From assembly GCA_947501555.1 (NCBI GenBank), contig CANMWG010000001.1, positions 1,984,001-2,048,000 of the forward strand: a stretch of DNA of 64,000 nt, given 5' to 3'. Numbering within the stretch: position 1 is the stretch's first letter; each line of letters opens with the position of its first letter. Shown here piece after piece: positions 9,574 through 17,827 of the stretch. Position numbers and translations under genes: made by a program. This DNA is from an uncultured Paracoccaceae bacterium (GTDB taxonomy: Bacteria; Pseudomonadota; Alphaproteobacteria; Rhodobacterales; Rhodobacteraceae). The notes under the pieces were generated by a model. It did not search any database and was not told the DNA's origin. It was given only the letters and a program-made list of their open reading frames with translations.

Positions 9574-10193
9574 TCCGCTCTTCACTCATACTCGCAGCTG
9601 CGTTTGCCGTACAAGCAGGCCACGCCTTCGCCAATGACGATGGCTTGTACGAGGATGTTTTTGCCCCAAACTCAAGCTTCGTGCGGGTCGTCGCACCGGG
9701 ACAGAGCTTTGTCGCTATTGACGGCACGACATTGCGCGATATCGAAACCGGCGTTTCAGGCTTCGTGAATGTCATGCCCGGCGATATTGCCATTAGTGCG
9801 TCAAGCGGCTCCACCTCGCTCGAAGCGGGTGCTGGCGCACATTACACGCTAATCATGCTTCAAGACGAAACCGTTGAGATCATCGAAGACAAGATCGCCA
9901 ACGACCCAGCCAAGGCAGATGTCACGCTGTACAACCTGTCCGGCGCCGAAGATGTCGAGCTGTTCGTGCCATTGGCCGACGCTGTGGCCATCGAGGGTGT
10001 CGGATCTATGTCAGGCGAAACCGTCAGTCTTCGGGCGCCACTGACGCTTGACTTTGAGGTTCGGAGTGGGGGCGAGACCCTGACCGTCGTTTCAGGAATT
10101 GATCTGCAGCGTGGCGGCGGTGTGTCCATCGTGCTGACTGAGTCTGGCGATGGTTTCAGCGCTGAAGCTACTACCAATACCTACCTAAAATAG
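9570..10193 (+). CDS. algF: AlgF, alginate O-acetylation adaptor protein
   Basis: 207 residues, close to the usual AlgF length, with a signal peptide (cleavage likely at AFA-ND). Beta-rich periplasmic protein with the AlgF-like opening LYEDVFAPNSSFVRVVAPG. AlgF has no known catalytic residues and takes part in acetylation beside AlgI, AlgJ and AlgX. The start overlaps the algX stop (ATGA), and an AGAGGAAA box lies upstream as it does for algX. The two-domain beta architecture and position support the call. Confidence 0.87.
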   Translation: MIRSSLILAAAFAVQAGHAFANDDGLYEDVFAPNSSFVRVVAPGQSFVAIDGTTLRDIETGVSGFVNVMPGDIAISASSGSTSLEAGAGAHYTLIMLQDETVEIIEDKIANDPAKADVTLYNLSGAEDVELFVPLADAVAIEGVGSMSGETVSLRAPLTLDFEVRSGGETLTVVSGIDLQRGGGVSIVLTESGDGFSAEATTNTYLK

Positions 10194-10215
10194 GTTGATT
10201 GAACGGAGAACGAAT

Positions 10216-12981
10216 ATGAAATCGCGTCGCTTGAGCTATCGTCATACTTTGCGGGCTGTGCCCTTGATCATAGCCGCCACCCTGCCTGGTGCAATGCTGG
10301 CCCAGGAGGGTAGCGCGACTGCGATTGATCTTAAATTTCAGCCTCCGGCGATCCCCCCTGAAATGATCTGCGTCGCGCGTGAGCCTGACGCAGTCACCAC
10401 CGCCATGTGGGCGAGCTGGGATCAAGGCGCCTTGCCCGATATCAGCCCAACTTTGGTGAAACGCGATATCAGGCGTTTGCAACAGATCAATCCGGTCCGT
10501 TGGCTGGACACGATCGAAGTGATGATTGATCGGTTGGCCGATGCAGACCCTGGTTTTGCAGGCACAAACGCGCTTGTCGCACGCATTGCTGCAATGGAGG
10601 CCGCAGGCAATTTTGCCGGGCTGCGCGATCAACAATTGGTCGTGGAGTTGGCCAATGAGGCTGACAGTCTATCACCGCGCCTTAAGAACGTGCTCGCCCG
10701 GTTGATCCGTGACGGCATCGGCATTGCGCGCGACATCGACCAAGCCAATGCCCTGCTGCTTGAAGCGGGTTATGCAGGAAACGCCGACGCGCTATTGACC
10801 CTCAGCCAAATGGTTCTGGATGGTGAAGCACCAGAAGGGTGGGACGTGCCCGTTGAATTGGCCGTCACAATGGCGTTCGGGTCTTTGGTCGGCGAATTGA
10901 ACGAAACAATCTGCGACCGGACAGCGCGGATTGCGCGCGAATACCACAATGGTGATATCGTCCGGCGCAACACACAGTTGGCCCATGACTGGTTCCGGTT
11001 TACCGCTGATCTGGGGGACGCCAACGCGGCCTGGAAGGTCGTTGAATATCACATGCAGGCCGAAGGCTTTGACAAAGACAACGACATCTTGCTGCGCTAT
11101 CTGCGCCAAGCATCCGATGCGGGGCTGCCCTATGCACAAATTGAACTCGGCCGGCTTTATGAAACAGGTGCACTTGTTGAGCAGGATCTGGATCAAGCTT
11201 ATGCACTCTTCCAAGCGGCCGCGACTTCGGGGCAACGGGCGGGTCTAACCCGTGTGGCACTGTTCCTGGAGGTCTATGAAGATCTTTACCCAAACCGGGA
11301 GGCAGAACGCACGGCGGCAATGCGCGCCTTAGCCGAATTTGACGATGCGCCCGGATGGGTCTTCACCCGCCTTGCACAGATTGAGATTGCGGAACAAGGC
11401 AGGTGGGCCGGTCAGGCCGACGCAATGGCCTTGTTTGAACGCGCTGCGGAACTTGAGGACACTGAAGGTATCGCCGAATTGGCGACAATGTTGATCGCCC
11501 AGCGTGACCCACTTAGTTTTGAGAGGGCAGTCGATCTGCTGAGCAAGACAGTCTCAACGCTTGGCGGTATCACACCAACAAAGAATCTTTATGGCGCATT
11601 CATGTGTCAGGCAATCGACAGCCCTCGGTTGGCAGAGGCGGAATACTGGCGTTTGCAAGAGGCCGCGACGGCCTCGGCCAATCTGGAACTATCGGCACAG
11701 CAGGTCATCTCGCTGAATGCGGAAGAAAGCCCACTGATGATTGCCACTTTGCAGTCTCAGGCGCTTTATGGTCGTCCGACATCTTTAGCGCGATATCTAA
11801 AGTTCCTTGAGTCTTCGCCTGACTCATCACCTGAGCTACAGGCCTTCTGGGATGACTACTCTGGACAGTTCCCGGATGTGCTACGTGCGCTTGCAAAGCT
11901 TGAATTCGAATTGGCCGAAAACCCACAGCAACGGCTTGTCGCGTTCGATCTATTGCGCCGCGAGTACCAACGCTCTGGCGCGGATGCCGCGCTTGAATTG
12001 GCGCAGGCCCTTCTTGATTATCAAAGCGACACCGAAGTTGGCATGACACAGGTATTGGCGATGCTTGAAGAGCCCGCTCAAGCCGGTGAAGGCGCGGCCA
12101 TTAAGCTCATCGCGAGCCTAGCGACGGATGATCCAACCGGTGCGCGCACATATGCAGACTATGCCGATGTGATCGCAGCAAATGGTGATTTTGATGCACT
12201 GGTTTTCGCAATACCGCATGTCGCGTCAATGGAAAGAGATGTCTACCTTGCCCGCGCCATCAGCGCCATGCCTTGCGACTATAAGAATGTAATGGAGATG
12301 GCTAATCTTTCTCAAACCATCGGTGACATCGAACAAGAAGCGCAATGGATGCAAATTGCCGAGCAACTTGTGGGTAACAACGCATGGGCGATGGTTGATC
12401 TTGCAGAACGTCATGTTGAGATGGGTACCCCAGAAGGCCTCGTGAATGGCATCAGCCTGTTTGAAGCGGCCTTCGCGCAGGGCGATGAAACGGCAGCACG
12501 TGGGTTGTTCACGCTCTCGCTTGATCCTACGACGGCAGGGTATGATCCCGACCGTGCCGCAACCATGCTGCAAAGCGCTATGGTTGGGGCAGAACAAGCG
12601 CTCTTGCCCGCGTATCTTGGCCGGTACCGCCGGGCCGACCCGGCGACCCAAGCTGTGATATCGGCTAAGGTCAACATGCCCGACGCATATTTACTGGCCG
12701 CGAATTCCGGTGATGTCTTTGCGATGCGCACCTATGCAATGCACCTACGCGAGACGGCTGCCAACGCCGCTGACCTTTCAGAATCGACGCGATGGTTGTC
12801 CCAAGCCGCTGAAGGCGGCGACACAACTGCGATGGCCGAATTTGGTTATGCGCTCGCCTTTGGGATTGGCACGCCCGCAGCCCCTGACGACGCATTGATA
12901 TGGTTGGAACGCGCCGCAGATAGCGGATCCGAGAAGGCACGCGCCATTACGTCACTTATAAACTTGCAGGACGGAACATGA
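10216..12981 (+). CDS. Large Sel1-repeat AlgK-like periplasmic protein
   Basis: The ATG at 10216 follows a GGAG box at 10205-10208; a TTG frame seven codons upstream is less likely. 921 residues with a signal peptide (ending near AMLA-QE) and Sel1 repeats along most of the chain, for example AQIELGRLYETGALVEQDLD near residue 310 and AMAEFGYALAFGIGTPAAPD near the end. AlgK of Pseudomonas is an outer-membrane lipoprotein of about 475 residues with similar repeats that assembles the AlgE pore. This protein is twice that length and has no lipobox cysteine. An AlgK-type scaffold role fits the context but is inferred. Confidence 0.8.
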   Translation: MKSRRLSYRHTLRAVPLIIAATLPGAMLAQEGSATAIDLKFQPPAIPPEMICVAREPDAVTTAMWASWDQGALPDISPTLVKRDIRRLQQINPVRWLDTIEVMIDRLADADPGFAGTNALVARIAAMEAAGNFAGLRDQQLVVELANEADSLSPRLKNVLARLIRDGIGIARDIDQANALLLEAGYAGNADALLTLSQMVLDGEAPEGWDVPVELAVTMAFGSLVGELNETICDRTARIAREYHNGDIVRRNTQLAHDWFRFTADLGDANAAWKVVEYHMQAEGFDKDNDILLRYLRQASDAGLPYAQIELGRLYETGALVEQDLDQAYALFQAAATSGQRAGLTRVALFLEVYEDLYPNREAERTAAMRALAEFDDAPGWVFTRLAQIEIAEQGRWAGQADAMALFERAAELEDTEGIAELATMLIAQRDPLSFERAVDLLSKTVSTLGGITPTKNLYGAFMCQAIDSPRLAEAEYWRLQEAATASANLELSAQQVISLNAEESPLMIATLQSQALYGRPTSLARYLKFLESSPDSSPELQAFWDDYSGQFPDVLRALAKLEFELAENPQQRLVAFDLLRREYQRSGADAALELAQALLDYQSDTEVGMTQVLAMLEEPAQAGEGAAIKLIASLATDDPTGARTYADYADVIAANGDFDALVFAIPHVASMERDVYLARAISAMPCDYKNVMEMANLSQTIGDIEQEAQWMQIAEQLVGNNAWAMVDLAERHVEMGTPEGLVNGISLFEAAFAQGDETAARGLFTLSLDPTTAGYDPDRAATMLQSAMVGAEQALLPAYLGRYRRADPATQAVISAKVNMPDAYLLAANSGDVFAMRTYAMHLRETAANAADLSESTRWLSQAAEGGDTTAMAEFGYALAFGIGTPAAPDDALIWLERAADSGSEKARAITSLINLQDGT

Positions 12982-14009
12982 AAAAACTTGTCTCTACGCT
13001 GGTTGGCGCCGGCCTGATGCTATCAGCACCCACATTCGCCAGCGCGAACGATGAATTAGAATGTAGCCCGCCACCTGAACCGGTCATCTCGCTGAGCTAT
13101 GGCAGCCGCTATACCGCAGAAAGTGAATCGCGCTCTGACATCGATGAAGCCAGCAACGCAGAGGTCGACGCGGCCCTTGATCCAATCGATGACTTTCTGC
13201 GCGACCTGACACAGACGGCCAATGCGATCACACGGGGGGACGACGATCAGGTTGCCCAAGCGGATTGCCTGATCGAACAGATCGCAACCTGGGCCGAAGC
13301 CGACGCATTCTCTGAGCTTAAGACAATCACGGCGAATTTCTCAATCGGGGCCCGACTGGCGGGTTTTGCCTTTGCATACAAGCAGGCTGCGCCCTTCTCT
13401 ACTAACCCACAACACCGCGCTGTGATCGAAGACTGGCTCAGCAGCAGGGTCAGCGAACAGATGCTGTTTTGGGAAGAAGATGCCACTCAGGGCGCAAAGC
13501 GCGGAAATCTGCGCGCTTGGGCAACGCTGGCCGTCAATCTGGTCGCAGATATCACAGATGATCCTGTGGCATTACGCTGGTCTGCCTGGTCCGCGTCATT
13601 CCTGCAGTGCCAAGCATTGGAAGATGGTAGCCTGCCGCAAGAAATGCGGCGGGGGAAATACGCCCTGCACTATCAGCTGCATGCAATCTCGCCCTTGGTG
13701 GTCACAACATTATTTTTGGAACAACAAGGCATGTCGATCAAAGGTGTTTGTGACAACGCACTGGATCGGATCGTTGCATTTGCCATCAATGACATCGAAG
13801 ACGGCAAGGCAAGCGAAGCCTATTCAGGCGAGGTCCAAAGCTACTTCGATGGAACCGACACGTTAGATAGTTTTGAAATGGCTTGGCTGGAGGCCTACCT
13901 GATCTTGTCACCGAACCCTGAACTAGACGCTTTGGCAGATGAATTCCGCCCACTGGGGAACAGCAAACTAGGTGGCGATCAAGAGCTGCTCTGGCACACT
14001 GGCGACTAG
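12978..14009 (+). CDS. algL: AlgL-like polysaccharide lyase family 5 protein with altered active site
   Basis: 343 residues, signal peptide (cleavage near FASA-ND), alpha-helical barrel character of PL5 alginate lyases. The RRGKYALHY segment retains the Arg and Tyr, seven residues apart, of the AlgL active site. The hallmark NNHSYW/NNHLYW motif with the catalytic His is replaced by GNLRAW (residues 176-181, bases 13503-13520), so a Leu or Asn stands where His is expected. AlgL normally clears stray polymer from the periplasm. The start overlaps the preceding gene (ATGA), and this is the last gene of the operon. Family is likely; activity is doubtful. Confidence 0.72.
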   Translation: MKKLVSTLVGAGLMLSAPTFASANDELECSPPPEPVISLSYGSRYTAESESRSDIDEASNAEVDAALDPIDDFLRDLTQTANAITRGDDDQVAQADCLIEQIATWAEADAFSELKTITANFSIGARLAGFAFAYKQAAPFSTNPQHRAVIEDWLSSRVSEQMLFWEEDATQGAKRGNLRAWATLAVNLVADITDDPVALRWSAWSASFLQCQALEDGSLPQEMRRGKYALHYQLHAISPLVVTTLFLEQQGMSIKGVCDNALDRIVAFAINDIEDGKASEAYSGEVQSYFDGTDTLDSFEMAWLEAYLILSPNPELDALADEFRPLGNSKLGGDQELLWHTGD

Positions 14010-14023
14010 GGTCAGGACCCTAG
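14006..14023 (+). terminator. Short inverted repeat over the algL stop codon
   Basis: CTAGGGTC and GACCCTAG form a perfect 8-base inverted repeat with two bases between them, covering the TAG stop. No T-run follows, so it is at best a weak terminator at the end of the alg operon. Confidence 0.3.
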
Positions 14024-14536
14024 GGCATTTCGAATTTGTCCTGCACATACCAAGGCTCACTTTTCGCGTTAGGCTGAAGGGAGAGGCCGCGAAGAAGTGA
14101 TTCAAATTTAGTTCAAAAAGCTATGAGGTCGCCGGTCTGCGACGAGCGGACTGCGACATTCAGACATGGCAGAACTCACAACCGCTTAGGTTGGATTGAT
14201 TCACCAGTTGCAATATTTATAAGCATTCGCGCCCAAGAAAGGCTTTATATATTGTCTAAAAATTAGGCGCGAACCTCGAATTACGTCCTGTAATTGGGCG
14301 ATACCTGCCGCTGTCACACGGCTGTCATCCATTTTCTGGTGAATCGTCGCCGCCTGCCCCCAACTGTCTCTGCCCTTCTTGGGTATCGACGCCGCGCAAC
14401 GGTTTATCCTGGCAGATTTCTCGGACCGCGCGGCTAAAACAAAACTGTTGCGGGTTCTGACTTCTTTGGTTGGGCTGCCTCTGGGATGCACGTTGCTACC
14501 CAAGATGCCCGCAGCAACAACTGGGACGATTGACCT
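14010..14536. other. Intergenic region between alg and urt operons
   Basis: 527 bases without a convincing gene. It contains the hairpin at its left edge and a sigma-54-like promoter near its right edge. A reverse frame (14201-14638) runs into urtA and looks like a shadow. Nothing else was recognised. Confidence 0.6.
14481..14497 (+). promoter_or_regulatory. Candidate sigma-54 promoter of urtABCDE
   Basis: CTGGGATGCACGTTGCT fits the sigma-54 pattern (consensus YTGGCACGRNNNTTGCW). The invariant GG and GC are separated by exactly 10 bases and the -12 element TTGCT is intact; the -24 half deviates at the CAC. It ends 39 bases before the urtA start. Urea uptake under NtrC/RpoN nitrogen control is well established in other bacteria, so the context fits. 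A chance match cannot be excluded. Confidence 0.45.
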
Positions 14537-15817
14537 ATGACAAAGAATTTCTCCACTCTCGTGACGGCTGCCCTTTTGGGGTCTGCAACAATGGCTGCAG
14601 CCGATTGCGCCGCGCCGATCAAAGTCGGTGTTCTGCACTCACTTTCTGGCACTATGGCTATTTCCGAAACAACACTCAAAGACACAATGGAATTGCTGAT
14701 CGAAGAGCAAAACGCCGCCGGTGGTCTGCTTGATTGTCAGATCGAAGCCGTTGTGGTTGACCCTGCCTCCGACTGGCCACTGTTTGCTGAGAAAGCCCGT
14801 GAGCTTTTGACTGTTCAAGAAGTCGACGTGATCTTCGGATCATGGACATCCGTCAGCCGCAAATCTGCTTTGCCAGTTTTGGAAGAACTGAACGGCCTGA
14901 TGTTCTACCCTGTGCAGTATGAGGGCGAAGAAAGCTCTAAAAACGTATTCTACACAGGTGCTGCACCAAACCAGCAAGCGATCCCTGCGACAGATTACTT
15001 CCTGGAAGAGCTGGGCGTTGAGAAGTTCGCGCTGTTGGGTACCGACTATGTCTACCCACGGACAACAAACAACATTCTTGAAAGCTATCTGCAGGACCAA
15101 GGCATTGCTGCCGAAGATATCTTCGTGAACTACACCCCATTTGGTCACTCTGACTGGGCAACAATCGTTGCGGACGTTGTCGCATTGGGCGAAGACGGCA
15201 AGCAGGTTGGTGTGATCTCGACCATCAACGGTGACGCAAACATCGGTTTCTACAAAGAACTGGCTGCGGCTGGTGTCTCTGCTGACGATATCCCGGTTGT
15301 TGCCTTCTCTGTGGGTGAAGAAGAGCTGTCCGGTCTGGATACATCTGACCTTGTTGGTCACCTTGCTGCCTGGAACTACTTCCAGTCTGCTGAATCTGAC
15401 CTGAACGACGAATGGGTTGCCGCATGGAAAGCCAAAATGGGCGATGAGCGTGTGACCAACGACCCAATGGAAGCCCACTTCATCGGTTTCAACATGTGGG
15501 TGAATGCGGTCACTGAAGCAGGCACAACAGATGTGGATGCGGTTCGTGAAGCCATGTACGGTCAGGAATTCCCGAACCTGACAGGCGGTACAGCCGTGAT
15601 GTTGCCAAACCACCACCTGGCCAAGCCAGTGCTGATCGGCGAAATCACAGCTGACGGTCAGTTCGACATCATCAGCCAGACTGAAGAAGTTCCTGGCGAT
15701 GCATGGACAGACTTCCTGCCAGAATCTGCTGTTCTGACATCTGACTGGAAAGACCTGGGTTGCGGTATGTACAACACCGAAACCGAGACTTGTGTTCAGC
15801 TGACTTCGAACTACTAA
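14537..15817 (+). CDS. urtA: UrtA, urea ABC transporter substrate-binding protein
   Basis: 426 residues with a signal peptide (cleavage near MAAA-DC). Periplasmic type-1 binding protein of the amide/urea family, with the start KVGVLHSLSGTMAISE and the GSWTSVSRKSALPVLEE and MFYPVQYEGEE segments typical of UrtA. It captures urea for the UrtBC permease. It is first in the urtABCDE order, downstream of a sigma-54-like promoter and upstream of a strong hairpin. Codon choice is markedly less GC-rich at third positions than in urtB, as is common for abundant binding proteins. Confidence 0.95.
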   Translation: MTKNFSTLVTAALLGSATMAAADCAAPIKVGVLHSLSGTMAISETTLKDTMELLIEEQNAAGGLLDCQIEAVVVDPASDWPLFAEKARELLTVQEVDVIFGSWTSVSRKSALPVLEELNGLMFYPVQYEGEESSKNVFYTGAAPNQQAIPATDYFLEELGVEKFALLGTDYVYPRTTNNILESYLQDQGIAAEDIFVNYTPFGHSDWATIVADVVALGEDGKQVGVISTINGDANIGFYKELAAAGVSADDIPVVAFSVGEEELSGLDTSDLVGHLAAWNYFQSAESDLNDEWVAAWKAKMGDERVTNDPMEAHFIGFNMWVNAVTEAGTTDVDAVREAMYGQEFPNLTGGTAVMLPNHHLAKPVLIGEITADGQFDIISQTEEVPGDAWTDFLPESAVLTSDWKDLGCGMYNTETETCVQLTSNY

Positions 15818-15825
15818 GACCTCCC

Positions 15826-15855
15826 GTGTGGCGCGCGACCTTTCGCGCGCCACAC
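15826..15855 (+). promoter_or_regulatory. Strong hairpin between urtA and urtB
   Basis: GTGTGGCGCGCGA (15826-15838) and TCGCGCGCCACAC (15843-15855) form a perfect 13-base stem with a CCTT loop, 8 bases after the urtA stop and 4 bases before urtB. No T-run follows. In other binding-protein operons such hairpins stabilise the upstream message or attenuate read-through, which would favour UrtA over the permease; that role is inferred here. Confidence 0.7.
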
Positions 15856-15859
15856 ACAA

Positions 15860-17824
15860 ATGACAGATCGGCCCCTTCCCATGCTACGAATATTCCTTCT
15901 GGCGCTCGCGATGTGCCTGATGACCCCTGCGATGGTGACAGCCCAGTCATTACAATCCCTGCTGCAAACCCACGCAGAGGAAGTTCTTAAACCAGGACGC
16001 CGCACGGTTGGCGTTGTGCTGGATGATCTGGTCGATAGCGGCCTGCCCCAAGCCCTGCCCTTTCTCGAAGCCTGGCGTGATCGCGCCATCGTGCAACGCA
16101 CAAGCGACGGTCTGTTCTTCCGCGCCGAGGAAACCGGGGATGAGGTCGCCCTATTTGATCTGGATAGTGGCGAGGCTGTTGCGACAGTGCCCGAGGATGA
16201 CGTCACAGAATCCCGCCCCAATGGCGGTGTCCGCCGTGCCATTGGCGACGCGCTGGTCCAGTTCCAACTGTCCGATCCCGATATCGAAAGACGCCGCGCG
16301 GCGGTTGAGGCAATCGCCCGCAGCATGGACGCCAGTCAATTGGCACCGCTGCAAGCCTCGATTGAAGGTGAACCTGACACTGATCTCCAACAGATCAAGA
16401 CCCGCTTGGCAGGCATGCTGGGTGCCCAATTTTCTGAAACAACCGAAGACCGCATTGCCGCAATCGAAGCGCTGTCAGGCGATCTCTCGGTTGATGTGCG
16501 CGCCGTCCTGAACCGTATTCTGTCAACAGACACCGGCGTTGCGTCCGCAGTGCCCGAAGATGCCAATATCGCCGCGATCCTGATCCCCGGGGTGGATCTG
16601 ACCGAGGCCGAGGCTTACGACCAACTTGTCGCCGCAGAACTGGCCCCGCCCCTGATCACAGCCGCCTATATCCGCGCAGAGCTTGAGGCCAATATCGAAG
16701 GCGCGTTCGTCGGTGGCCAGCCTGTCGCAAAATTGAACACGGATGCGAACCGCGAGATAGCCTATGACGCGCTTGCAGACGCGGGCATTGTCCCGCCCCG
16801 CGTCACACCCACGCAGCAGTCCGAGGCACTTGATGCCCACGTCTTCTTTGTCAGCTACGCCGAACCGGACACCGCCATCACCGACGCCGCCCGCAGCGCA
16901 TTGGACGCGATTGAAACGCGGGTCGGCTTTAGCCAAGCGGCAGACCTTGGGTTGGATGCCCTGTCGCTCGCCTCAATCTACTTTCTGGCTGCGATTGGCC
17001 TTGCCATCACCTTTGGTGTGATGGGCGTGATCAACATGGCCCATGGCGAGTTTATCATGATGGGCGCCTATACCGGCTTTGTCGTCCAGCAGTTTGTACC
17101 TGATTACACGCTGTCGATCCTGATCGCCCTACCGCTGGCCTTTGCCATCACCTTTGGTGCGGGCGTGGCGATGGAGCGGCTGGTGATCCGCCATCTGTAT
17201 CACCGCCCGCTTGAGACACTTCTGGCGACCTTTGGGATTTCGATTGCTCTGCAGCAACTGGCCAAGAACATCTTTGGCACGCAGGCCCGCCCGCTGACCT
17301 CGCCTGAATGGCTGGACGGCGCATGGGTCCTCAATGACGTGATCGCCATCAGCTACATCCGGATCGCGATCTTCGTTCTGGCGCTGATCTTCCTCGCGCT
17401 GATCCTGTTTGTGCTCAAGCGCACCCGGCTTGGGCTTGAGGTACGCGCTGTCACCCAAAACCCCGGCATGGCTGCATCCATGGGGATCAACCCTGACCGG
17501 ATCAACATGCTGACCTTTGGGTTCGGCTCTGGCATCGCCGGGATCGCGGGTGTGGCGATTGGGCTTTATGCCAAGGTGACCTCGGAAATGGGCGCGGATT
17601 ACATCGTGCAAAGCTTCATGACCGTCGTTGTGGGCGGTGTCGGGAACGTCTGGGGCACGCTCGCGGGTGCGTCCTTGATCGGCTTCTTGCAGAAAGGGAT
17701 CGAATGGTTGAACCCGTCCAACACATTGGCCGCGCAGACCTATATGATCCTGTTCATCATCCTGTTTATTCAATTCCGGCCCAAGGGTATCGTCGCCCTC
17801 AAAGGCCGTGCGGCGGCGGATTAA
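15860..17824 (+). CDS. urtB: UrtB, urea ABC transporter permease with long N-terminal extension
   Basis: 654 residues. The C-terminal part (about residues 365-650) is a LIV-type permease with the segment GVINMAHGEFIMMGAY and many membrane helices. Ahead of it are a signal-like helix and about 330 mostly helical, soluble residues that resemble HEAT-like repeats (RRAAVEAIARSMDASQLAPL, EDRIAAIEALSGDLSVDVRA). Such extended UrtB proteins occur in proteobacterial urt operons; the role of the extension is not known to me. An alternative start at 15881 would begin directly at the signal peptide. No clear ribosome site is visible for either start. Confidence 0.92.
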   Translation: MTDRPLPMLRIFLLALAMCLMTPAMVTAQSLQSLLQTHAEEVLKPGRRTVGVVLDDLVDSGLPQALPFLEAWRDRAIVQRTSDGLFFRAEETGDEVALFDLDSGEAVATVPEDDVTESRPNGGVRRAIGDALVQFQLSDPDIERRRAAVEAIARSMDASQLAPLQASIEGEPDTDLQQIKTRLAGMLGAQFSETTEDRIAAIEALSGDLSVDVRAVLNRILSTDTGVASAVPEDANIAAILIPGVDLTEAEAYDQLVAAELAPPLITAAYIRAELEANIEGAFVGGQPVAKLNTDANREIAYDALADAGIVPPRVTPTQQSEALDAHVFFVSYAEPDTAITDAARSALDAIETRVGFSQAADLGLDALSLASIYFLAAIGLAITFGVMGVINMAHGEFIMMGAYTGFVVQQFVPDYTLSILIALPLAFAITFGAGVAMERLVIRHLYHRPLETLLATFGISIALQQLAKNIFGTQARPLTSPEWLDGAWVLNDVIAISYIRIAIFVLALIFLALILFVLKRTRLGLEVRAVTQNPGMAASMGINPDRINMLTFGFGSGIAGIAGVAIGLYAKVTSEMGADYIVQSFMTVVVGGVGNVWGTLAGASLIGFLQKGIEWLNPSNTLAAQTYMILFIILFIQFRPKGIVALKGRAAAD

Positions 17825-17827
17825 CCC

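Noticed and set aside
14006..14023. Strong terminator for the alg operon
   Set aside because: The inverted repeat is short, has a two-base spacer and no T-run, so it is listed only with low confidence.
14201..14638. Minus-strand frame of 145 codons in the alg-urt gap
   Set aside because: It overlaps the start of urtA and its likely promoter; no ribosome site or family.
14840..15859. Minus-strand frame of 339 codons across urtA
   Set aside because: Antisense shadow of urtA, whose protein is unmistakable; cysteine- and histidine-rich composition is typical of a reversed frame.
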